Shown here one piece after another: positions 1 to 9,135 of a stretch of DNA of 64,000 nt. The position numbers and the translations under genes were made by a program. This stretch comes from SPCO01 sp964427285. Its GTDB lineage: Bacteria; Chloroflexota; Limnocylindria; Limnocylindrales; CSP1-4. The stretch covers positions 13,572 to 77,571 of the forward strand of contig CAYRTS010000007.1 of assembly GCA_964427285.1 (NCBI GenBank), written 5' to 3'. A model generated the notes under the pieces. It was not told the DNA's origin and did no database searches. It worked only from the letters and a program-made list of their open reading frames with translations. How positions within the stretch are numbered: position 1 is the stretch's first letter; every line of letters starts with the position of its first letter.

Positions 1-24
1 CCCGGGGTTCAAGGTGCAGGCGAT

Positions 25-99
25 TGGTTGCGGGGGTCGGATTCGAACCGACGACCTTCGGGTTATGAGCCCGACGAGCTGCCGCTGCTCCACCCCGCC
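25..99 (-). tRNA. tRNA-fMet (CAT), initiator
   Basis: The minus strand folds as a tRNA with anticodon CAT in a CTCATAA loop. The anticodon stem carries the three consecutive G-C pairs typical of initiator tRNA, and the T-arm reads GGTTCGAATCC. The 3' CCA is encoded. Position 1 faces A72 without pairing (G1/A72; C1/A72 is the usual bacterial pair), the mark that separates initiator from elongator tRNA-Met. The acceptor, anticodon and T stems are all intact. Confidence 0.93.
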
Positions 100-129
100 T
101 GCGTACGGTAGTCGCTGAGTCCGGTTCGG

Positions 130-1518
130 TCAAACGCCATCAACGCCATCAGCGCTGTTAACGCCGGCAGGCGATGCCGCTGCTGCCCCGCGCCCGCGGA
201 GCCGTTGGCCGCCGATCAGCAGCCCGAGGACCAGGCTGCCGGCCAGGACGGCGCTGAAGACATAGAACGGATACACCAGGTTCACGCCCGCGAGGACGCC
301 GGCCACCAGCGACGACACGACGAACCCAAGGGTGCCGGCCGCGCCAAAGATCCCCTGTGCCGTCGACGATCGGCCCGGGGGCGAGTTCGCAGCCACCATC
401 GCGTACAGCGCCGGATTGAGCAGGGCGAACCCGGTTGCCTCGACCAGGATCAGCGGCACGGCCATGTTCGGGTCCGTAAGCCGCGGATAGAGGAGTCCGA
501 CGCAGATCGGCAGGATGGATCCAATCACGATGAAGCCGAACGACCCGCGTCGATCGACGAGCCGCCCGGCGATCGGAGACAGGATCAGAATCGGCAGTCC
601 GAACAACGCGAACGTGAGCCCGATCAGTCCCAGCCCGGCACCGAGCCCCTGGAGGAACAAGCTCCAGATGACGTCGTAGGTGCCGGCCGCATAGTTGCCT
701 CCGATATTGATCACCAGCGCCGCGATCAAGCCACGGTTGAGCAGCCGCATGGAGGAGCTCGGGTTACCGGCGCTTCGCTGGTCGGCGGCCATGGCGCGGT
801 CGGCAACGATGTCGCCGGCAACATCCTCCGCCGCTCGTCGCGCGATCGACGGCGAATCCGGCGGGAATTCTGTCGGATCGAGCGACGGTGCTGGATGCGT
901 CCGGGGACCACTCTCGCGCAGGAGCAGGGCGATCGGGATCGCCGCGACCATCGCGGCGACCCCGCTGAACACGAACACAAAGCCGAACCCGCCGAGTTGA
1001 TCGGCACCGATCGCACCGATCGCGGGCCCGAGCAGCAGGCCACCCATCTGCGCGGCGCCGTACAGGCCAAAAGCCTCGCCGCGCCGATCGGCCGGGGTCG
1101 CGTCTGTTACGTAGCCGCGCGCGGCCGGGTCGAAGATCGAGGTCGCGAGGCCGACTGCCGCGCGCAATACGATGAACGCCACGGGTCCCGTGATGGCCAA
1201 CGGCAGGATCGTGAAGACCCCCGCGAGCAGCAGGCCGGTCACCATCAGCGGCACCCGCGCGGTTCTGTCGGCCAGCCAGCCAAAGATCGGCTCACCGACG
1301 AGGCGCGCCGCCGGCCACGCCGCGACGACCACGCCGAGCGTCGCGAGGTCCACGCCCTGATCGACAAAATAGAGCGGCAGGACGGGAAGCAGGCCCCCGA
1401 ATCCGAGCCACAGGATGAACTCGGCCAGGAACAGCGGCGCGATGCGGCCCCACCGCGCGCGCCACGCGGCGAACCTGCTGGGCGGGGAGAACGGCGCGGA
1501 CGGCGCGGCTTGGTTCAT
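130..1518 (-). CDS. MFS transporter
   Basis: A 462-residue polytopic protein of the major facilitator superfamily, likely a drug or metabolite exporter in the cytoplasmic membrane. About twelve hydrophobic segments fall in two blocks, separated by a charged central loop (about residues 195-245). The inter-helix loop GWLADRTARVP after the second segment matches the MFS motif A region (G-x-L-x-D-R). I start at the ATG before NQAAPSAPFSPP, because a longer open frame upstream is Arg/Ala-rich and runs through a tandem repeat. Substrate cannot be inferred. It is divergent from the small membrane protein at 1651. Confidence 0.85.
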   Translation of the reverse strand: MNQAAPSAPFSPPSRFAAWRARWGRIAPLFLAEFILWLGFGGLLPVLPLYFVDQGVDLATLGVVVAAWPAARLVGEPIFGWLADRTARVPLMVTGLLLAGVFTILPLAITGPVAFIVLRAAVGLATSIFDPAARGYVTDATPADRRGEAFGLYGAAQMGGLLLGPAIGAIGADQLGGFGFVFVFSGVAAMVAAIPIALLLRESGPRTHPAPSLDPTEFPPDSPSIARRAAEDVAGDIVADRAMAADQRSAGNPSSSMRLLNRGLIAALVINIGGNYAAGTYDVIWSLFLQGLGAGLGLIGLTFALFGLPILILSPIAGRLVDRRGSFGFIVIGSILPICVGLLYPRLTDPNMAVPLILVEATGFALLNPALYAMVAANSPPGRSSTAQGIFGAAGTLGFVVSSLVAGVLAGVNLVYPFYVFSAVLAGSLVLGLLIGGQRLRGRGAAAASPAGVNSADGVDGV

Positions 1519-1527
1519 CGGTGGAGC

Positions 1528-1595
1528 GTAGCGTGCGCGGCGTGCGTAGCGTGCGCGGCGTGCGTAGCGTGCGCGGCGTGCGCGGCGTGCGTAGC
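1528..1595. repeat. 18-bp tandem repeat
   Basis: Three head-to-tail copies of GTAGCGTGCGCGGCGTGC (period 18) followed by a partial copy. They lie directly upstream of the MFS transporter start and between two divergent genes. The tract is open in several frames and so inflates upstream reading frames. No function is evident. Confidence 0.85.
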
Positions 1596-1650
1596 TCGGC
1601 CAGGATCCGCGCGGCACGACGCGCGAGCCACGAGCCCTATCATTCGTGCG

Positions 1651-1971
1651 GTGAACCTGTCGCCCGCCATTCTCGCCCTCGGACTGGCCCTCGCGCTCAT
1701 CGTCCTGCTGCCCGCTCGACGGCTTCAGCTCGCCGGTCTGACGGCGCGATCGATCGGGCTCTATGCGCTCGCGCTCTGGTTGCTTGGAGCCATCGTTGCC
1801 ATCCGCCCGGGCTCGACGCGCCTGCTCATCCCCATCCTTCTGATCGCCTACCTGGCGCCGTTCGTCGCGGCCCCCGATCGCATCGCACGCGTCCTCCGGC
1901 GCGGTGGCCGACACGATCCACCCCCACCGCCGATCAAGAACGTCACGCCGCCCGCTGAGCGCCTCGACTGA
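1651..1971 (+). CDS. Small membrane protein, unknown
   Basis: A 106-residue protein starting at GTG, just after the tandem-repeat intergenic region. Three hydrophobic stretches (about residues 5-20, 30-48 and 54-72) predict a small integral membrane protein. The tail is basic and proline-rich (HDPPPPPIKN). No family recognised. It ends 23 bp before the convergent toxin gene. The hydrophobic pattern and the absence of a better frame support coding, but function is unknown. Confidence 0.55.
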   Translation: MNLSPAILALGLALALIVLLPARRLQLAGLTARSIGLYALALWLLGAIVAIRPGSTRLLIPILLIAYLAPFVAAPDRIARVLRRGGRHDPPPPPIKNVTPPAERLD

Positions 1972-1994
1972 CCGGGTTCACCGCGACCCTGCCT

Positions 1995-2393
1995 TCAGAC
2001 CCGCAGTTCCTCGAACCCCGCCGCGCTGAAGTCGCCATCGAACGCTAACGCGCTGCTGATCCGCAGGGATCGCATCAGGGCAAAGCTTGTCGCGTCCACG
2101 AACGAATATTCCCGTTCGTCGTGCCGCCGAAGCCAGCGCAGCACTTCGACCTCCAGTTCCTCCTTCACGAACAGGACCTCGGCGCGACGAGTCCGATCCA
2201 GTCCGTCAAGGAATGCTGCGGCCGCCGCGTGTCCGTGTCGCCGCCGAATGAACGTCCAGGTTTCGCCGCGAACATGGGTCGAGGTCACCAACGGCTCCCT
2301 GGCGTGCGTCTGCAGCAGGCGTCGCGCCTCTCCGTGTCGCGCATCCTGCTTCGCCGTCACGGCGATCCAGAACGAGGTGTCGACGAAGATCAC
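1995..2393 (-). CDS. PIN-domain ribonuclease toxin (VapC family)
   Basis: A 132-residue PIN domain, the single-domain RNase fold of VapC toxins. The acidic metal-binding set is visible: Asp in the N-terminal MIFVDTSFW, Glu in RGETW, Asp in SFVDATSF, and Asp in AFDGDF near the C-terminus. Length is typical. The start overlaps the end of the antitoxin gene by 4 bp (ATGA), so the pair is translationally coupled. Targets in this family are tRNAs or rRNA; the substrate here cannot be told. Confidence 0.88.
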   Translation of the reverse strand: MIFVDTSFWIAVTAKQDARHGEARRLLQTHAREPLVTSTHVRGETWTFIRRRHGHAAAAAFLDGLDRTRRAEVLFVKEELEVEVLRWLRRHDEREYSFVDATSFALMRSLRISSALAFDGDFSAAGFEELRV

Positions 2394-2626
2394 CGATCGC
2401 GACGCGCGGGGTAGACCACGTCATCGACGCGAGCCGAGTCGTCGGCGGCACCATCGACCAGCCCGACCAGGCTCCAGAGGGGATCGTGCTCGATCGGGGC
2501 GAGCGGCATCAAGCGTTCACGCACGTACCGTCGGATCAACGCCGCCTTTGACGCGCCCTCATCCCGCGCCTGGCGCTCAAGGCTTTCATCGAGGTCTTCG
2601 TCGATCATGATCTGCAGTCGCTTCAT
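2390..2626 (-). CDS. Ribbon-helix-helix antitoxin (VapB-like)
   Basis: A 78-residue protein whose N-terminal 45 residues (MKRLQIMIDEDLDESLERQ, then the helix around SKAALIRRYVRERL) fit a ribbon-helix-helix DNA-binding fold of the CopG/Arc type. The C-terminal 30 residues are acidic and probably wrap the partner toxin. It lies first in the operon, upstream of the PIN toxin, with a 4-bp overlap. By analogy it should repress its own promoter, located after about 2640. Confidence 0.8.
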   Translation of the reverse strand: MKRLQIMIDEDLDESLERQARDEGASKAALIRRYVRERLMPLAPIEHDPLWSLVGLVDGAADDSARVDDVVYPARRDR

Positions 2627-2720
2627 GCCGTGAGTATACAGCAGGCATATTGTGTAGGTGTCACACTTGCCTGGTGGGCGCCGGACCGCGCCGGACCGCC
2701 CCTGGCCGCATCATGGCTGG

Positions 2721-3920
2721 ATGCGAACCGATCTCGGCTGGCGACTGGATCCCGCTGTCACCTTCCTCAATCACGGCTCGTATGGGGCGTGCCCGCTGCC
2801 CGTCCTCGAGGTCCAGCGAATCCTTCGCGATCGGATGGAGGCTGAGCCGGCCCGCTTCCTGTCGGGTGACCTGCCCGGGCTCCTTGACGCGGCCCGGCGG
2901 GAAGTGGCCACATTCCTCGGCGCCGCTGCAGACGGATTGGCCTTTGTCCCGAATGCCACGACCGGCGTCAACACGGTCCTTCGATCCCTTCGGTTTGAGA
3001 CCGGCGATGAGCTGCTGACCAACGACCATGAATACAACGCCACGATCAACGCGTTGCGCGCCGTGGCCGAACGGGATGGGGCGCGGGTGGTCATCGCGCG
3101 GATCCCGTTCCCGATCGCCGGCGCAGGAGAGGCGCTCGATTCGATCCTTGCCGCGGTGACGCCACGGACCCGGCTGGTCCTGGTCAGCCAGATCACCAGC
3201 CCCACGGCGCTCATCCTGCCTGTGGCGGACCTGGTCGCTGAACTGGACCGCCGCGGCATCGATACCCTGGTGGATGGGGCACACGCTCCCGGGATGGTTC
3301 CGTTGGACCTGGATGCGCTGGGAGCGGCCTACTGGACGGGCAACGGCCACAAATGGCTGTGCGGGCCGAAGGGTTCGGCGGTCCTGTGGGTCCGCGCCGA
3401 CCGTCGCGAGCGCATTCACCCACTGGTCGTGTCGCATGGTGCGAACGAGCCGGTGACCGATCGATCGCGCTTCCGCGCCGAGTTCGACTGGACCGGCACG
3501 ACCGACCCGACCGCGTACCTGGCACTCCCCGGAGCGATCGCGCTGATCGCCGCATTGGGGGCCGACGGGCACGGCTGGCCGGCGGTCATGGCCGCCAATC
3601 ACGCGCTTGCCCTGGCTGGCCGCGACCGGATCGCGTCGGCGCTGGGGATCGAACCACCAGCTCCGGATTCGATGCTCGGATCCATGGCTGCGCTGCCGAT
3701 TCCGGGGCTCCACGACGATGCCGAAGCTGAAGCCTTGCGTGGGCAACTCGAGCTAGAGGACGGGATCCAGGTGCCCATTGGCGGGTGGCCGGCTCGCGCC
3801 GCGCGTGTGGCCCGCGATCCCCAGCAAATCCTGATCCGGATCTCCGCCCAGCTCTACAACGAGCCGGCCGATTACGACCGGTTGGCCGAGGCGCTCGCGC
3901 GACGGCTGGGCGTTTCATAG
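2721..3920 (+). CDS. Class V aminotransferase (isopenicillin N epimerase-like)
   Basis: A 399-residue PLP enzyme of the class V aminotransferase fold. Family hallmarks are the N-terminal FLNHGSYGACP, the PLP-contacting segment LVDGAHAPGMVPLDL, and the Schiff-base lysine in YWTGNGHKWLCGPKG. This arrangement is closest to the isopenicillin N epimerase/cysteine desulfurase-like group (known of the family). The true substrate is not predictable. I prefer the ATG before RTDLGWRLDP over an in-frame start 63 bp upstream, because the family begins there. It is convergent with ppc; a small inverted-repeat element lies between them. Confidence 0.82.
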   Translation: MRTDLGWRLDPAVTFLNHGSYGACPLPVLEVQRILRDRMEAEPARFLSGDLPGLLDAARREVATFLGAAADGLAFVPNATTGVNTVLRSLRFETGDELLTNDHEYNATINALRAVAERDGARVVIARIPFPIAGAGEALDSILAAVTPRTRLVLVSQITSPTALILPVADLVAELDRRGIDTLVDGAHAPGMVPLDLDALGAAYWTGNGHKWLCGPKGSAVLWVRADRRERIHPLVVSHGANEPVTDRSRFRAEFDWTGTTDPTAYLALPGAIALIAALGADGHGWPAVMAANHALALAGRDRIASALGIEPPAPDSMLGSMAALPIPGLHDDAEAEALRGQLELEDGIQVPIGGWPARAARVARDPQQILIRISAQLYNEPADYDRLAEALARRLGVS

Positions 3921-3941
3921 TCGCGCGCGGATACCCGTGCC

Positions 3942-4055
3942 GGCTCAACTGCCAGTTTCAGGATCGCTACGAGTGAGCGTGACCGAACCCCCAGGCTGCA
4001 GGCTGGGACTCCGACCAAGCGGGTTCATGCAAACGGCGCAACCAGGAGTTGAGCC
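3942..4055. repeat. Small inverted-repeat element, family 2, copy 1
   Basis: A 114-bp unit bounded by perfect 9-bp inverted repeats, GGCTCAACT at the left and AGTTGAGCC at the right; similarity between the ends continues a few bases outward and inward. The interior shares the string GACCAAGCGGG and neighbouring blocks with the element at 54960-55308. It sits between two convergent genes and may double as a bidirectional terminator. No coding capacity. Confidence 0.6.
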
Positions 4056-4112
4056 CGCACGGCGGGTGCGGATCGAGGAGGCGGGAGGCGGCGAGCAAGC
4101 CTTTACGTGGCC

Positions 4113-6935
4113 CTACCCGGTGCTCTGGAGGCCGGCCGCGACGCCGTTGACGGTCATTTGGACGAGGCGCAGCACGCGGCCACGCTCCGGTGAGTCGGCG
4201 GGGAGGGCCCGCAGCCGGGCCAGCAATCGCACCTGCAGCTCCGAGAGCGAATCCACGTAGGGGTTCCGCAGCGCCACGGAACGCTGAAGTACAGGCGAGC
4301 CATCCAGTAGCCGCTCGCGACCAGTCACTCGCAGGAGCAGCCTCACCGTCCGCCGGTACTCGGATTCGATCGCGTCCCAGCGCCGATCGTCACCCGGGCC
4401 CGTGGCCAGCCCCGCATAGAGCCGGGCCACGCCCATGTCCGCCTTGGCCAGGCTCATCTCGGCGTTGTCCAGGAGGCTGGACAGGAACGGCCAATCCCGC
4501 GCCAGCCGCGCGATGGCGTCCAATCCGGCGTCGCCGTGGGCGACCCGATACGCGTCGAGCGCGGCGCCTAACCCATACCAGCCCGGCAGGTTGATCCGGG
4601 CTTGCGCCCAGGCAAACGTCCACGGGATCGCGCGCAGCGAGTCGATCGTCGGTGCGACCTCGTGCCGGCCTCGGGCGGCCGGCCGTGACCCAAGGCGCAG
4701 GTCGGACAGTTCGCGGATCGGCGTGACATCGCGAAAGAACGAGGCGAACCCGGGATCATCGTGGACGAGTGCTCGGTAGGCCGCCCGCGACGTCGCGGCA
4801 AGCTCGTCGAGCATCGGTGCGCCAATCGCCAGCGCCCGTTCCAGGCTCGCGCCATGCTCCGGCATGGAGGCCAGCAGGACGGCGCCGGTCGCCTGTTCGA
4901 GGTGACGGCGCGCGATCGCCGGGTTGGAATAGTTCGCGGCGATGACCTCGCCCTGTTCGGTCAGCTTGAGCCGACCGTCCACCGAGCCCGGGGCGAGTCC
5001 AAGGATCGCCCGGTTCGTCGGGCCTCCCCCGCGACCGATGGCCCCACCGCGGCCGTGGAAGATGGTCAATTCCACACCACGCGTCCGAGCAACTTCGACC
5101 ATCGCCGACTGGGCTCGCTGGAGCATCCACGCGGCGGCCAGCAAACCGGATTCCTTGTTCGAGTCCGAGTAGCCAAGCATGACTTCCTGGCGATCACCGC
5201 GACCGGCGAGCCCCACCCGGTACGACGGGTCGTCAAGGAGGTCCGCCAGGATCCGCCCGGCCTCCCCCAATGCGGCACTCGACTCGAACAGCGGCACCAC
5301 ATCGAGGGCAGGTGGAGCCCCCGTCTCGATGACGGCCAGCCGCGCGAGCTCGAGCACGTCGGTCACGTCGGACGCCGACGCCGAGAAGCTGACGACGTAG
5401 CGTCGACAACTCTCAATGCCGAGGCGGGCCTGGACCGCCGCGATCGCCCGGAACGTGGCCAGGACCTCGTCCATTGTCACGCCCGGCGAGACCTCCACCG
5501 AGGCGGCCGCGCCGGCCCGAACCGCGGCGAGCGCGGCCGAGTGGACGGCGGCGTGCTGGCGGATCTCCAGAGACGCGAGGTGGAAACCGAACGTGCCCAC
5601 CTGCCAGCGCAGCTCGGCAACCTCGCCGTAGGCCACCCGCGCAAGGCGCTCCGACAATAGTGCCTGCTGGATCTCCACCAGCTCCGCGTCGAGGCCATCC
5701 GGGCCGGTGTAGCGGCCACTGAGCGGGGACGGGTCGCCGGTCAGCGCCGCCCGGGTACGACGGAGCCGTTCGGCGATGAACCCGAAGCGCTGGCGATACG
5801 GCTCCTCGGGAAAGCGGCGGCGGAGCAGGCGGTCCGTCTCGGGGAGATCCTCGGCATCGCGGGCGAGACGCGACGCAAGAGCCCGTGACGCCGGGTCGGC
5901 GGACAAGGCGCGCTCACCTGATGACGCCGCGGCCACGGTCTGCATCAACCGTGTAGCGACCGCCTCGTAGCCGCGAAGCACATGATCCGTGTGGATCCGG
6001 AGCGTCTTCTCGATCACCTCCGACGTCACCCCGGGATTGCCGTCGCGGTCCCCGCCGATCCAGCTGCCCCAGCGCAGGAACGGCGGGACGCGCGGCGGCC
6101 GTGTACCGGTTCGGCCAGAGTCGCTGGCCGGGCCGGCCGTTCGCCCGGTGGGCGGATCGAGTGCCGCGTCCAGGGCCCGATAGAGCCTCGGCACGACCGT
6201 AAACAGCGTGCTGTCGAAAAACACCATCGCCGTGCGAACCTCGTCAAGCGGCGCCGGTGCCACCAGCCGAAGGTCCGAGGTCCGCCAGAGGAGGGTGATC
6301 TCCTCGCGGAGACGGCGCCTGATGTCGCGATCCTGGGACGGGGTAAGCCTGCTGTCGTCGAGCTGCTCCAGCAGCGCGCCACAGCGACGCAGGGCCAGAA
6401 GCGCGGTCCGTCGTCGCGCCTCGGTGGGATGCGCGGTCAGGACCGGCGAGAGCACCAGGCGCCCGAGCAGAACGTCAAGGTCGGATTCTGTGCGACCAAG
6501 GCGGCGCATTCGCCCAACGGCCTCGGCGACCGAATCGTCAAGGATCCCGTCGCGGGCCGCGCGCTCACGGCGACGGAGGGCTCGCACACGACCCTGGGCC
6601 TCGGCCAGGTTGACCAGCCCGAAGTAGAGCGCGAAAGCGGTAATGACCGCCTCGATCGAGCCGAGGTCGAGTGTGGCGAGGTCATCGTCCAGGCGCGTAC
6701 GTTCGTGTGGGTCGTCGTCGCGGCGAAGGGCGATGGTACGGCGACGGATCCGCTCGACGCGGGCGAAGAGTTCTGGGCCGGCCTGCTCCGCGATCACCTG
6801 GCCGAGCAACGCGCCCAGCAGCCGCACCTCCACAGCCAGCGGATCTCGCGCCCCGGCCGTCCCGATCCCGCCGGGTTCGGCCGCCACGGCCGCGACCGCC
6901 AGCGCCGCCGCAGATGCCCGGGTCGGCGCGCTCAT
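4113..6935 (-). CDS. ppc: Phosphoenolpyruvate carboxylase
   Basis: A 940-residue cytoplasmic enzyme that carboxylates phosphoenolpyruvate with bicarbonate to oxaloacetate, the main anaplerotic feed to the TCA cycle. All signature motifs are present: VLTAHPTEARRRT with the catalytic His near residue 169, GSWIGGDRDGNPGVT, GYSDSNKESGLLAAAWML, and the glycine-rich FHGRGGAIGRGGGP loop. Length matches the bacterial family. The start is the ATG before SAPTRASAAAL; the first 30 residues are Ala-rich and poorly conserved. It is divergent from the sensor kinase gene at 7019 and appears to be a single-gene transcription unit. Confidence 0.97.
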   Translation of the reverse strand: MSAPTRASAAALAVAAVAAEPGGIGTAGARDPLAVEVRLLGALLGQVIAEQAGPELFARVERIRRRTIALRRDDDPHERTRLDDDLATLDLGSIEAVITAFALYFGLVNLAEAQGRVRALRRRERAARDGILDDSVAEAVGRMRRLGRTESDLDVLLGRLVLSPVLTAHPTEARRRTALLALRRCGALLEQLDDSRLTPSQDRDIRRRLREEITLLWRTSDLRLVAPAPLDEVRTAMVFFDSTLFTVVPRLYRALDAALDPPTGRTAGPASDSGRTGTRPPRVPPFLRWGSWIGGDRDGNPGVTSEVIEKTLRIHTDHVLRGYEAVATRLMQTVAAASSGERALSADPASRALASRLARDAEDLPETDRLLRRRFPEEPYRQRFGFIAERLRRTRAALTGDPSPLSGRYTGPDGLDAELVEIQQALLSERLARVAYGEVAELRWQVGTFGFHLASLEIRQHAAVHSAALAAVRAGAAASVEVSPGVTMDEVLATFRAIAAVQARLGIESCRRYVVSFSASASDVTDVLELARLAVIETGAPPALDVVPLFESSAALGEAGRILADLLDDPSYRVGLAGRGDRQEVMLGYSDSNKESGLLAAAWMLQRAQSAMVEVARTRGVELTIFHGRGGAIGRGGGPTNRAILGLAPGSVDGRLKLTEQGEVIAANYSNPAIARRHLEQATGAVLLASMPEHGASLERALAIGAPMLDELAATSRAAYRALVHDDPGFASFFRDVTPIRELSDLRLGSRPAARGRHEVAPTIDSLRAIPWTFAWAQARINLPGWYGLGAALDAYRVAHGDAGLDAIARLARDWPFLSSLLDNAEMSLAKADMGVARLYAGLATGPGDDRRWDAIESEYRRTVRLLLRVTGRERLLDGSPVLQRSVALRNPYVDSLSELQVRLLARLRALPADSPERGRVLRLVQMTVNGVAAGLQSTG

Positions 6936-7018
6936 GAACGGACCTCGTGTCGACCGTTCCGACCCCCAGCCGCGACCTCGCCGCAACCCTCGCGGGCGCG
7001 GGGCTTCCGTAGCCTTGT

Positions 7019-8362
7019 ATGGTGTTGACCGTGACCTCGCTTCGCTCCAGCCCGCAATCCCCGCGCACCCCGGACGAGACGCTCCACGCGGCCGTCCCCG
7101 CGGTCAGGGCTGCGGCCGCCGCCGCCGATCCCGACCAGCTCGAGCAGCTCCGTTTCCTCCATGAGATCGCCCGGCTCGCCACCACGGCGCGCACCTGGGA
7201 CGAACTCCTCGAGACGGTGGTCGACCGGACCCGTGATGTGCTCCACGCGGATGTTGCCTCGCTCTACCTGCTGGATCGCGATGGAGCGTACCTGACGCTG
7301 GCCGAGACCAACGGCCTCGATCGCTTCCAGATCGGCCGTGCCCGCGTCCCGTTCGGGGAGGGAGTCACCGGGCGCGTCGCCGCCAACCGCCAGCCGCTGG
7401 TCATCCCCGATGTCAAGGCCGATCCCCGGTTCATGTGGGTTCGCGGCATCGACCAGCGCCGCTTCGTGGCGTCGATGCTGTCCGTCCCGCTCACCTGGCA
7501 CGATCAGATCGTCGGGGTGCTCAATGTCCAGACAGAGCAGCCGCGCGATTTCAACGAGGCGGACGTGGAGCACCTCGGCGCCGTCGCCGACCTGCTCGCG
7601 GGGATCATCGAGAAGGGCCGCCAGCAAACTGAGGCGGAGGCGCGAGTCGAGGACCTCAAGGCGATCGATGAAGCGCGCAGCGAGCTGATCGCCCTGGTCA
7701 CCCATGAACTGCGCACACCGCTCGCCGTCGTGCGCGCCTATGCCGACCTGCTCGCGGAGGAGCCCCCGTTGCGCGGCGAATCCAGGGACCTGGCCCGCCG
7801 GCAGATTCGCGCGGGCTGGCACGACGCCACGCTCGAGCAGATCGAGCGGCTCGACCGCCTGGTGGATTCGATCCTGGCGTCGGTGCGCGTGGTCCCCGAA
7901 GCGCCGGCCTCGGTGACGCCGGTGGACCTCGATGGGCTCGTTGGCGAGGTCGTCGCCTCGCTGGGACCGATCCTGCGAAGCCACCGCTTGACGATCATGC
8001 CAGGCGTTCGGCTCCATGCGCTCGCCGACCCGCCGCGACTCCGCCAGATCGTGGAGCATCTCGTCGAAAATGCCGTGAAGTACGCACCACCGGGCACGAC
8101 GATCACCGTGGACTGGGCGCTCCACGAGGGGGTGGTCCACCTGGGTATTTCGGACGAGGGTCCGGGCATCCCGGACGAGTGGCGCGAACGAATCTTCGAA
8201 CCGTACGCCCGGCGCGATACACATACGGCCCGCGGGTCGGGGATCGGTCTGTACGCCGCCAAGCGCCTCGGTGAGTCGATGGGTGCGCGCCTGTGGTGCG
8301 AACCCGCGCGCCCGCATGGTGCGCGATTTGTCGTGGCGCTGCCCGCCGTCGTTGCGATCTGA
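7019..8362 (+). CDS. GAF-domain sensor histidine kinase
   Basis: A 447-residue soluble histidine kinase with no membrane segment. Order of parts: N-terminal helix (to about 45), GAF sensor domain (about 48-200, with VPFGEGVTGRVAANRQPLVIPD), short coiled coil, HisKA with phospho-acceptor His229 in LVTHELRTPLAVV, then the HATPase domain with N box LVENAVKYAPPGT, G1 box DEGPGIPDEWRERIFEPY and G2 box GSGIGLYAAKRLGESMGA. It probably senses a cytoplasmic ligand or redox state. It lies 24 bp upstream of a response regulator on the same strand, so the two form a cognate pair. Confidence 0.93.
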   Translation: MVLTVTSLRSSPQSPRTPDETLHAAVPAVRAAAAAADPDQLEQLRFLHEIARLATTARTWDELLETVVDRTRDVLHADVASLYLLDRDGAYLTLAETNGLDRFQIGRARVPFGEGVTGRVAANRQPLVIPDVKADPRFMWVRGIDQRRFVASMLSVPLTWHDQIVGVLNVQTEQPRDFNEADVEHLGAVADLLAGIIEKGRQQTEAEARVEDLKAIDEARSELIALVTHELRTPLAVVRAYADLLAEEPPLRGESRDLARRQIRAGWHDATLEQIERLDRLVDSILASVRVVPEAPASVTPVDLDGLVGEVVASLGPILRSHRLTIMPGVRLHALADPPRLRQIVEHLVENAVKYAPPGTTITVDWALHEGVVHLGISDEGPGIPDEWRERIFEPYARRDTHTARGSGIGLYAAKRLGESMGARLWCEPARPHGARFVVALPAVVAI

Positions 8363-8386
8363 CAGCCCCGAACGAGGAGATTCCAC

Positions 8387-9106
8387 ATGCCTGGCCGCCC
8401 ACTCCGCATCCTCGTCGTCGATGACGACCCGGCCATGGTCGGGGCGATCACGGCGCTCGTCGGCACGGAGGGCCACCAGGTCATCACCGCGTACGACGGG
8501 CTGACCGCCGTCAAGCGCTTCCGCGAGGAGCATCCCGACCTGGTGCTGCTTGATCTGGCCATGCCCGGTCCCGACGGGTTCAGCGTGGCCGGTCAGATGC
8601 GGGCGCTTGGGCCGGCACCGATCCTCGTGGTATCCGGGGAAAGCGGTGAGGCCGCCAAGGTCCGGGCCCTGGGCATCGGCGCGGACGACTACCTGACCAA
8701 GCCGTTTGGGAAGGCGGAATTGCTGGCCCGGATCAACGCGGTGATGCGGCGGGTGGACCGTTCAGCTGGGCCGGGGGCGGCGGGGGGCGGACCACTCAAA
8801 GCGGGCGATCTCGTCCTTGAGCCCGGTCGCCATGAGGCTCGGGTTGGTGCCGTCTCGCTCGCGCTGACCCCAACCGAATATCGATTGCTGGAAGCCATGG
8901 TTCGGGCCGGCGGTGACATCGTCCCCCACCTCCAGCTGGCCCGGGCCGGCTGGCCGGCCGAGTCCGATCCCGACCTGCTCTGGCTCAAACCACATCTCGC
9001 CCGCCTGCGATCCAAGGTCGAGTCAGCCGGCGGCCCACTGGTCACGGCGGTGCGTGGCGTCGGCTATCGAATCGTTGCCGGGGAAGAGGCCGGCCAGCCG
9101 GATTAA
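8387..9106 (+). CDS. OmpR-family response regulator
   Basis: A 239-residue two-domain regulator. The receiver domain (1-120) has the acidic pocket VVDDDP, phospho-acceptor Asp56 in VLLDLAMPGPDGF and the conserved Lys105 in DDYLTKPFG. A Gly-rich linker leads to a winged-helix DNA-binding domain (about 140-232: LTPTEYRLLEAMV, then TAVRGVGYRI). A clear GAGGAG ribosome site precedes the ATG. It is the partner of the GAF kinase immediately upstream; target genes are unknown. Confidence 0.94.
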   Translation: MPGRPLRILVVDDDPAMVGAITALVGTEGHQVITAYDGLTAVKRFREEHPDLVLLDLAMPGPDGFSVAGQMRALGPAPILVVSGESGEAAKVRALGIGADDYLTKPFGKAELLARINAVMRRVDRSAGPGAAGGGPLKAGDLVLEPGRHEARVGAVSLALTPTEYRLLEAMVRAGGDIVPHLQLARAGWPAESDPDLLWLKPHLARLRSKVESAGGPLVTAVRGVGYRIVAGEEAGQPD

Positions 9107-9135
9107 TCAGACGGTGACGGCGACGGCCACCGCGA

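Noticed and set aside
25..99. G1 facing A72 in the initiator tRNA as a defect
   Set aside because: An unpaired 1/72 position is normal for initiator tRNA; only the base identity differs from the usual C1.
205..1971. A 588-codon plus-strand frame across the MFS gene
   Set aside because: Highly charged Arg/Gln/Asp-rich antisense of a good membrane protein; only the final 106 codons, after the repeat, look like a real protein.
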